From the NCBI GenBank assembly GCA_964036155.1, contig OZ038423.1, positions 36,471,249-36,535,248 on the forward strand: a stretch of DNA of 64,000 nt, read 5' to 3'. Numbering within the stretch: the stretch's first letter is position 1; each line of letters opens with the position of its first letter. The notes beneath the pieces were generated by a model. It was not told where the DNA came from. It did not search any database and was given only the letters and a program-made list of their open reading frames with translations. Position numbers and translations under genes: made by a program. This DNA is from Diploscapter coronatus. Taxonomy: Eukaryota > Nematoda > Chromadorea > Rhabditida > Rhabditidae. Of the stretch, positions 57,369-64,000 are shown piece by piece.

Positions 57369-57863
57369 GTCGCTACTGAGAGTGTTCAGATAAATTATAC
57401 TTTTCCATAATGGTCATTTTTACTCTACCCCTATTTTCACTATTTCTAACTATAAATATGTAAGAAGAACTGAGATGTACGGTAATTTTGAGTTACAAGA
57501 ATTTATTGGATGATACATTTTATTTTTGAAAAATTTTGTATTTGACGACGCTCCCGCAATGAGCAGAGGGGATTCGATTTAACGACGAACAAGCAAGCAT
57601 CGGCTTTCACAGACAAGATACGCAAATTTTCACTTTCTTCGAGGAATAAAGTAGATTTTATTTAACTCTTATATATTCTATTTTTATAAATACATAAGGC
57701 AACACAATAAATGAACAGCGGGAATAGGTTCTTGGAAAATTTATCCAGATTTTCAAATATTGCGATTTTTTAATTGAAAATAAGTGAACTTTTCAAGAAT
57801 CTATCTGAGATTGGGGTTTCTGTGAAATTCCGAATTTAATTTATCCCTTCGAAAAATTCCGGC
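57369..57863. other. Convergent 3' spacer
   Basis: Between the 3' ends of the 138-residue gene (+) and the PMP3-type gene (-). It has AT-rich poly(A)-like signals and no exons. Confidence 0.5.
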
Positions 57864-58293
57864 TTAGTTCCTGAGGAAGCAATACCAAATTGCGTGTATG
57901 AGCCCTGGGAGCCAGAAAAAGATGCAGAGTAACAGGTTGAGCCAACAGGCAGTGACGCACTGCTTGTTCTCGTGCCACCAGATTGCGAGCGGCTGAAAAG
58001 AGTGATCAAATCATTTTATCAGCTAGTTTTTTCTATCAAATTTCCGAAATTTATCACTCAACTTAATTTTAAGCGTTTGTTTGCTTTCCACTGAGTCACT
58101 AGATTTATGGACGTAAAATTTCATCTTTTGTGAGGACATTCGAAAAGTGAACGAATATTTTACCCAAGGATGGATGAAGGTCGATTTTTGAAAAAAAAAA
58201 GTCGAACAAATTTTTTTACTAAAAATCCCTTGAACTTACCGGAATGAAAATGATCAACAGAATTTCGATAATAGCGTCGCTATCAGAAGCCAT
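57864..58293 (-). CDS. PMP3/UPF0057 small membrane protein
   Basis: Two exons (58240-58293 and 57864-57992, 183 nt) encode 60 residues, the usual size for this proteolipid family. Family members affect plasma-membrane potential and ion tolerance in yeast and plants. There are two hydrophobic helices: IIEILLIIFIPPLAIWW and CWLNLLLCIFFWLPGLIHAI. The PPLAIWW and LPGLIHAIWY blocks are diagnostic. Splice sites are consensus and phase 0. The start at 58293 is the only Met that fits. Confidence 0.92.
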
Positions 58294-59525
58294 CTTTCAG
58301 AAGTGAGTCCTTACCAAAAATTAGTAGACGCGAAAGAGTGAGTAAGTCTGAATACAGGCACTTGAATTTTCAAGTTTATTGGGCCCGAATATTTATTTGA
58401 CTTGGATGTATTGCGAAAATGTGCAGAAAAATGCTCGAATGTTGACAATTTCAAGACTTCAAAGTGAGTAAATCTTGAAATTTTGTGAAAGGGAAAGCGT
58501 TAGTAATTACGGGAGATACTGTGTTTTTAACGTTGAAAATAAGAAAATCATGAAATTGAGACAAATTCGTTCAGCTGGAAATGAACGAAAACATTAGCAA
58601 AGCCTAGAGGAATTCAAAAGATCGCATAAACTAGTGGACAAATGAATTCGAAATTGGAAAACTCCTTGGAAACGTGGAGGAAACAGCGATTTTCAAGGTT
58701 TAGTTTCAGAGAAGATATTAGGAAGATTTGCAAATTGAATGCTCCGAAAGTGCGTTCCATTGCTAAGTGTTAGTAATTAATTATTATTCAGAAAATAACG
58801 AGCCACCATTACTTGCAATCTAGCAATAAAGCAATATTTTTAAAGCAGTCGACTTGCAGCCTTACTCAATACATGAATCATGAATTCCAATTTGAATTGT
58901 GAATGGAAAGCTCAATATACCGAGTTTTGAGCTCGAATAGAGAAACCTATTTCGATCAACTAATTTATAAAGAGGAAAAGCATGCACATATCTGTGCGCA
59001 TTGAATGGAGGAATGGGTGAAAATGAAAAGATAGGTGGGGGAAGAGAATCATGCAAGATAGAGTCGTATAATATGCCAATAGAGTCATCCTGCAAACATT
59101 CCCTCTTTGTCCTTTTAGGGGGGTGTATGTCGAGCCAAGAGACAGAGAACCTGGAAATACTGTAGAGAAGAGAAAAGCACAGGCTAGTCAACTATTTAAC
59201 AAGTCATCCATACCCTATCAGAGAGATGCTAGCGATAAGACCAGCACTACGCAAGCCTGTCTAATTCTAATATTTTTATAAGAAAGGTGTTAACTTTTCA
59301 AATACTTGGCCTTTCGAATCGCGATAACGAAAATTATGAGGAATTGCGAACTTTCATTTTTATTTACAGATTCGATTTTTTGACTCATAAAATACAATAT
59401 ATGCCCGTATGATTCTATTTCGAATATAGCTGAGACTTGAAAATGTAAAGGCAAAGAGGAAAAATACAACAAAAAAAAATTGAAAAATATAATTTTTGAG
59501 ATGCTACCATCGAAAAATTCGTAGA
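58294..59525. other. Upstream region of PMP3-type gene; no gene seen
   Basis: AT-rich spacer. A 109-codon minus-strand ORF (58862-59191) has no recognisable motif and lacks splice continuity. Confidence 0.45.
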
Positions 59526-61590
59526 TCAAGCATCATTGATAATCACATAGCCCTCGTCTTCGGGCTAAAAAAGTTCATGTATTATGGAATTAACTCCAAA
59601 ATCGTGAGAAAAAATGATGGAAAAGCATGAATCTTTAGAACTATCTCCAATTTTCACGCTTTTATTCGTCTTGTTTCTCATGCGTAGTTCCATAAAACTG
59701 ATAAAATTACGAAAAACCTACCTCTTCATGATGGGGCTTAATCGAGCGGAGCTCCCTGTATCTTTCGAGCGTCGTCGCGTTCAGAATTGTCTGAACATTT
59801 TAGTTCATTTTTAAAATGTTTATTTCGTGATTTTGAAAAAAATCAAAGATGGAAGATTTTTTACCTGTAACTTGGCAGCCTTAGAATCGAGTACAAACCG
59901 ACCCAACTCGATCAAATTCGAGTGCGGTTTTCCAGAGACGAGTCGAGAAGGGGGCAATCCGATCGCCAGACACAACAGGATCACCGTGTCACATAAGTTC
60001 CACCTGGAAATTTCACTATTTTATCGAAACTCTATGAAATCTTCGTACCATTCATTTTCAAAAATCGATCTTGTCCACTTTTCTCGGAGGCTGGAGTGAC
60101 GGAAAGAGAACTGAAAATATTCTGAATGGTTTTTTCTTCGGAAAATGATCAACTCTAAAATTCCGCAACTAACAAAATAAAGTGGAAGTTAGTGAAATCT
60201 AAAAAAATCATACCTTTTCAAATGGTGAGCTTTTCAAAAATGATCAAGTGAATTTTACCTCCTGAACAAACCGAAAGTCGAAAACCATGGCTATGAGCTG
60301 AGTAAGCTGAATGGCGAAGAGGAAGGCGGCGAAGGCAGGTCGGAATTCGGGATCGAGGCAGAGTGCCGAGGACTCCAATGCAGCGCCCAACTGCAGGCAC
60401 GCAGAGTCCGAAATGTACGCTGCTCCCATCTTCGAGAAAACTCAATTAAAAACACGAAAAATGGGGAAAAACCTGATAGCGAATCCCCGGATCGACTGGA
60501 TCATTTACAACCATCCAGGGCCTAAAAATCAAATTTTTAAAAATTTTACGTCTTTGGAGATTTTTTAACATTGAAACAAAACTCACATTCTCCCACTATT
60601 TGCCGCTCTGTTGTTCTCGATGGAAATGTTGAATTCGCGAAACGGGAAAATCGCGCAGATTGGTTTGATGAGGCTTTGACGCACCGTGACGAGCTGAAAA
60701 GTAGAAATAAAAAATAATAAATTAACAAAAAAGACAAACCTTGGCCTGATATTGCTGCAGACGAGCGAGTTTATTCGCATGTTCAAGGCGAAGGGCAGAT
60801 AGGTATTTCTGGTGTTTCTTGATGTATTCCTGGAAAAATAACTTATTTTTCGTTTTGAAGAAAAACACTGCAAACCCTTAATTCACTGGTGTATTTGTAC
60901 GACTGTTGATAGCCTCGGTTGATGTCTTTGAGTTCACGCTTTTTCGAACTAAAGATGGAAAAATAAAAGAAAGGACTCGAACAAGTTTCAAAACAAACTT
61001 CTATTGTTGCAATGTCAATGGTATTTCCAACAAAAATGGCTGGTTAAAGCACTCACTCAATTCTCTGCCTGCAATTGGCGATCAAATTCTCGAGTTCCAA
61101 CTTGCGACTCTTCAAATCCACGAACGGCTCCGCCTTTTGCACCTGATAATGAAAAAAACTGGGTAAAAATACTTTTAAAAATGGGCTATTTGGAAACCGC
61201 GAGACACGAGACATAGCGCGAAATAGCATAGGGTTAGGATAGGGTATGGGAATGAGGCTTTTTTCACTATTTCTCGGTGTCTCGTGTCTTGTGGTCTCGC
61301 AGTTTCTAAGTTGTCAACGAATGAGATTTCTTACCAATTCAGCGAGCTGCGTGGCGAGTCGCTGCTTCTCGGTGACTTTTAATCGGATGTTCTCCTTTCG
61401 AGCGTAGAGGCCCACTGAAAAATATCAAATGTTTGAAATTTGAAAAAAAAAAGAAATTGAAGAGAAAAGGTGAATTTTCAAAGAACTCATGAAAAAAGAC
61501 ACATTTTTCAGCAGTGCATTTCTTGCAGTTGAAAGCTTTCGGTCGAACTCCGCAACAACAACAAACCCGTGCATCGGAAGAAGCTGCCAT
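59526..61590 (-). CDS. epg-8: Atg14/UVRAG-family autophagy protein, Atg14-like
   Basis: Subunit of the class III PI3-kinase (VPS34-Beclin) complex; the worm Atg14 is EPG-8. The start at 61590 gives a cysteine-rich N-terminus (VCCCCGVRPKAFNCKKC), as in Atg14. A long coiled coil follows (ENIRLKVTEKQRLATQLAEL ... KRELKDINRGYQQSYKY ... HANKLARLQQYQAKLVTVRQ). Then comes the family block 'SLIKPICAIFPF', and a globular region with 'YISDSACLQLGAALESSAL' and 'LCDTVILLCLAIGLPPSRLV'. The last exon encodes PEDEGYVIINDA. This acidic tail with Y-V-I-I looks like an LC3-interacting motif. The exon 1 end uses donor T|GTGTCT. An intron holds foldback F. A UVRAG assignment is less likely because no C2-like N-terminus is seen. 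Confidence 0.75.
61192..61307. mobile_element. Foldback element F in the Atg14-like gene
   Basis: The left arm (ggaaaccgcgagacacgaga) and right arm (inverted, gaaactgcgagaccacaaga) form imperfect inverted repeats. Both continue into GCGAAATAG or GAGAAATAG. Intronic, about 115 bp. Confidence 0.7.
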
Positions 61591-62235
61591 AAAAATCTGA
61601 AAAATCAGGAGCTTCGAAAGAAAAATAGAAAAAGCGTAAAAATATCGACATGGTGAAAAACCAAATTGTCGCAAAAACGGACACTGCAAAACTAAATTTA
61701 TTTATTTATTCATAAAGTGAACACTTGTCGACGTTAAAGCAAAAAGTATACATGGCTATCGATTAAGTAAGCGGGAAATAAGTGCGAAATTGCGCAAGTA
61801 ATCTGGGAATGGTTAAAAATTGGCACCGAATCAGGCCTAGGGAGCATTTTTGTCAGACGAAAATAAACTAGGGGGCAGGTCGCACGAGCGAATTTATAGT
61901 TACGATATCAGGTCACACTGATCAAAATTTTGACTAATCAAAGACAGGAGAGAGTAATTTGTTAAGAAACTACTGGGGATAGGTCGTAAGGGATTTCTGA
62001 CGATCGTCCTCCCTAGGTCTGCACCGAATTGTCGTAAGTTTAGAATGCTGATGAAGCTCCCTGATGAACCGCTAGATAAAACTTCTTTTTCAAGTAACAA
62101 CTTCTAATTTTGAAGGCAGTAACATAAATAAGTTACATAAAAATCAAATAACGAAAATAATAAAACGTAGAGTTCTTTTGACGAAGCTCGTGAAATATTA
62201 CACTTGAATATGACGTCATTTAGCTATCGTATGCA
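61591..62235. other. Spacer containing family-B inverted repeat
   Basis: Between two minus-strand genes. Much of it is the element at 61832-62025. The remainder is AT-rich with no exon. Confidence 0.5.
61832..62025. mobile_element. Inverted-repeat element, family B copy 2
   Basis: The left end carries CCTAGGGAGCATTTTTGTCAG and the right end the inverse (CTGACGATCGTCCTCCCTAGG). GCACCGAAT occurs at both borders. It shares GTCAGACGA and AGGGGGCAGGTCGCA with 12547-12647, but has a longer centre. Confidence 0.65.
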
Positions 62236-63188
62236 TTACTTATTTTCGGAACTTAGAAATTCTTCCAGAATCACTTCTTCTTGTCTCTCTCGAGCTGTAT
62301 CGCCAGCTCGACTTAGGTTTGCTAAAAATTAAGATAAAAAATGAGCATGTTTTATGTTCTTACTGATTAAACTCGCAGATGAAACGGGCTCAATTTGAAC
62401 GATAGTTGATGCGATTTTTACTTGTTGCCGAATTAGTTCAACCTCGTCCTCGGTTTGAACGATTTTATCTAAAGCCTCCAAATGGGTCAAGGCTTGTTCT
62501 GTCTGTTGGCAGAATCGGACTAATTTATCGACCTAAAATAAAATCTAGATGTTTTTCTATTCAACAATCACATCAAACCTGTTTATTGATATCACGAATA
62601 GTCTTGTCGAATTCGGAGGTGTCTCGTAGAAAGTTGTCGATTTCCAATACAGCATCGGCACGCTCTTTGCACATCTAGAAAAATTCATTAAATAATCCGA
62701 TTGATAAAAAAATGAACCTGTTGAGATCGACCCATTCTCGTGCTGCACAAGTTAGCCAATCTAGCTGATTCTTCAGAAGCTTGTCGCATTTCCTGTAGAG
62801 TCGTTTGATATCTCAAAATTAAATGATTTTTGTTTCAAATTTTGCTTTCTAACTTACTTGAGCAACAATTCACTTCCAGCATTGGTATTGACGATTTCAT
62901 TTATCGTTGCGTCGATGGACTTTTGGTTATTATTCGGAGCTATAAAAGAAGACGGAGAAGGTAAAATCTTCTCGATTCTGAAATGCTCCATAGAAAGACT
63001 GATGCAAAATAATAGTTTATCGATTCAATCTAAAGGCACTTGATTTATGGTAATCATATGCACGGCATATGCACAGCCCTGCAGAATAGTGGGTTAGGAA
63101 TGTTGTTTTACTTTTTTAATCAAAATTTTTACCCTGCACTCAACTCCGTCTGAACACTCGCCAAAGTCTCTCGAAAGACGTTTAGCAT
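62236..63188 (-). CDS. dsbn-1: Dysbindin (BLOC-1 subunit) homologue
   Basis: BLOC-1 helps make lysosome-related organelles (gut granules in worms) and supports synaptic trafficking. About 210 residues, largely coiled coil. The start at 63188 reads [19 protein letters not shown], close to dysbindin's MLETLRERLLSVQQDFTSG from memory. Exon 2 ([17 protein letters not shown] ... GSELLLKRY) aligns with the dysbindin LELLSRY segment. '[19 protein letters not shown]' matches its NLTHLE block, and the tail '[14 protein letters not shown]' its KERQKFFEEAF. The protein stops soon after, so it lacks the long acidic tail of vertebrate dysbindin. Exon 2 uses the acceptor TTTCAG near 62990, not the nearer TATAG. 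A kinase gene ends 251 nt upstream on the same strand. Confidence 0.78.
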
Positions 63189-63439
63189 TTTATCTGAATT
63201 CAATTACTTTTGATATTAAGAAGGAAACATAGTTGAAAATACTTAACGGTATTGAACCATTTGATGAATTATAAAATTCTCAAAGATAAAAGAAAAATCT
63301 TTATAAAAAAAAATAAGTGAGCAATGCAGATTGACTCGTAATATCATATCACAGACTCGAATTTTGATAAGAAAAAGAATAAAGCAAATGCACAGGTTTC
63401 TAGATATCTATAAAGAAAGGCAAAAATATGATAAGATGG

Positions 63440-64000
63440 TTAGATTCTAGCTTCATTAGCAGCTTCTAACTCTTCTTCGATATCTTCAATGCCTCTTCGA
63501 TTAATGGCTGAAGCAAATCTATCGAGAATATCTGGAGCGTACATTCGTTTCTCGTGGATTTCCAGTAACCATCCAGCGACTTCGACAAATCTCGAATAAA
63601 TATCAGGGTTCTAAATTATTCAACAATGGGAATCCTGTATTTACGATCTCAACCTCGATTATTGGCTTGCACTTTTCGAACGGTGGAATACTCCAGGGCA
63701 ACTTCCCGTTCATCATTTCGAGTAGAACCACTCCAACACTCCACACGTCGGCCAAGCGTCCTAGAAGCTTTCATTTTGGCAAAGACAGAACAGATCCTGC
63801 ACTTACCAGGCTTGGTAATTCCCCGCAGAACTTCAGGCGCAGAATATGGAATTGAGCCTTTGAATTGTTGTGAAGGAGCAGTTCCCATGCAGCACGAGCC
63901 GAAATCCGACAACTTTACGTTTCCACGCCCATCCCTAAAGAGTTCTATTTGAAATGAGAAAGTCATGAAATTCCGTACATCAAGATATTCGCTGATTTGA
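63440..64000 (-). CDS. Serine/threonine protein kinase, C-terminal part only
   Basis: The 5' part lies beyond the window edge. Visible kinase landmarks: NVKLSDFG (DFG metal-binding motif), substrate-loop end GSIPYSAPEVL, and 'RLADVWSVGVVLLEMMNGKLPW' spread over two exons (split here after RLADVWSV). A C-terminal segment follows (NPDIYSRFVEVAGWLLEIHE ... DILDRFASAINRRG), ending EEELEAANEARI at 63440. MAP3K-like features are suggested by the activation-loop style, but the N-lobe needed for assignment is absent. Exons are separated by short introns with TTCTAG and CTTTAG acceptors. Confidence 0.8.

Noticed and set aside
58862..59191. 109-codon minus-strand ORF
   Set aside because: No motif, no splice continuity and pyrimidine-rich composition; could be chance.
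1..64000. CRISPR arrays, rRNA, prokaryotic operons or viral genes
   Set aside because: None seen; the window is intron-rich nematode sequence throughout.

Overview
This is a stretch of nematode nuclear genome, most likely from a rhabditid relative of Caenorhabditis. The genes are compact and have many exons. Most introns are short (about 40-60 nt where I measured them), with TTTCAG-type acceptors, and the DNA is AT-rich. Typical nematode families are present: a cuticlin-like ZP protein, a patched-related protein, nematode CUB-like proteins, an MADF-BESS regulator, MOM-4/TAK1 and laminin alpha. No bacterial, viral or organellar sequence was seen. Several starts sit a few bases after an acceptor-like AG with no obvious upstream exon, as expected with spliced-leader trans-splicing.

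Layout. 1-702 (+): 3' end of an archease. 1294-3177 (+): ZP-domain membrane protein. 3406-7110 (-): LRR protein that I identify as a Cep97 homologue, head to head with mom-4/TAK1 (7364-10412, +). mrpl-15 follows (10831-12498, +). 13182-14120 (-): Lys/Glu-rich small protein. 15869-19947 (-): F-box-like protein. 21007-24090 (-): complete carboxylesterase. 25510-30311 (+): secreted multi-CUB-like protein with a hydrophobic, GPI-type tail. 30487-42614 (-): full laminin alpha chain with lam-3-type architecture. 44.2-45.3 kb (+): poorly resolved coiled-coil or basic exons. 46031-49887 (-): MADF-BESS factor. 51022-54693 (-): patched-related protein. 56126-57368 (+): 138-residue orphan protein. 57864-58293 (-): PMP3/UPF0057 peptide. 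59526-61590 (-): Atg14-like autophagy protein. 62236-63188 (-): dysbindin (BLOC-1). 63440 to the edge (-): 3' part of a serine/threonine kinase.

The genes do not form one pathway. Linked themes are basement membrane and extracellular matrix (laminin, ZP protein, CUB-like protein), Wnt/MAPK signalling (MOM-4) and endolysosome/autophagy trafficking (Atg14-like, dysbindin).

The non-genic signal is mostly short inverted-repeat elements. I found two families with two copies each, one long intronic foldback with arms of about 100 nt, several single foldbacks, and a GC-rich intronic insert with short inverted ends. I also see two GC-AG introns, a tRNA-like relic, a 32-nt exon/intron duplication inside the esterase, and two related single-helix ORF modules of unknown origin. 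I saw no clearly new multi-gene system. The points most worth checking are the Cep97 homologue with an FN3-like tail, the intronic foldback, and the GC-rich insert.
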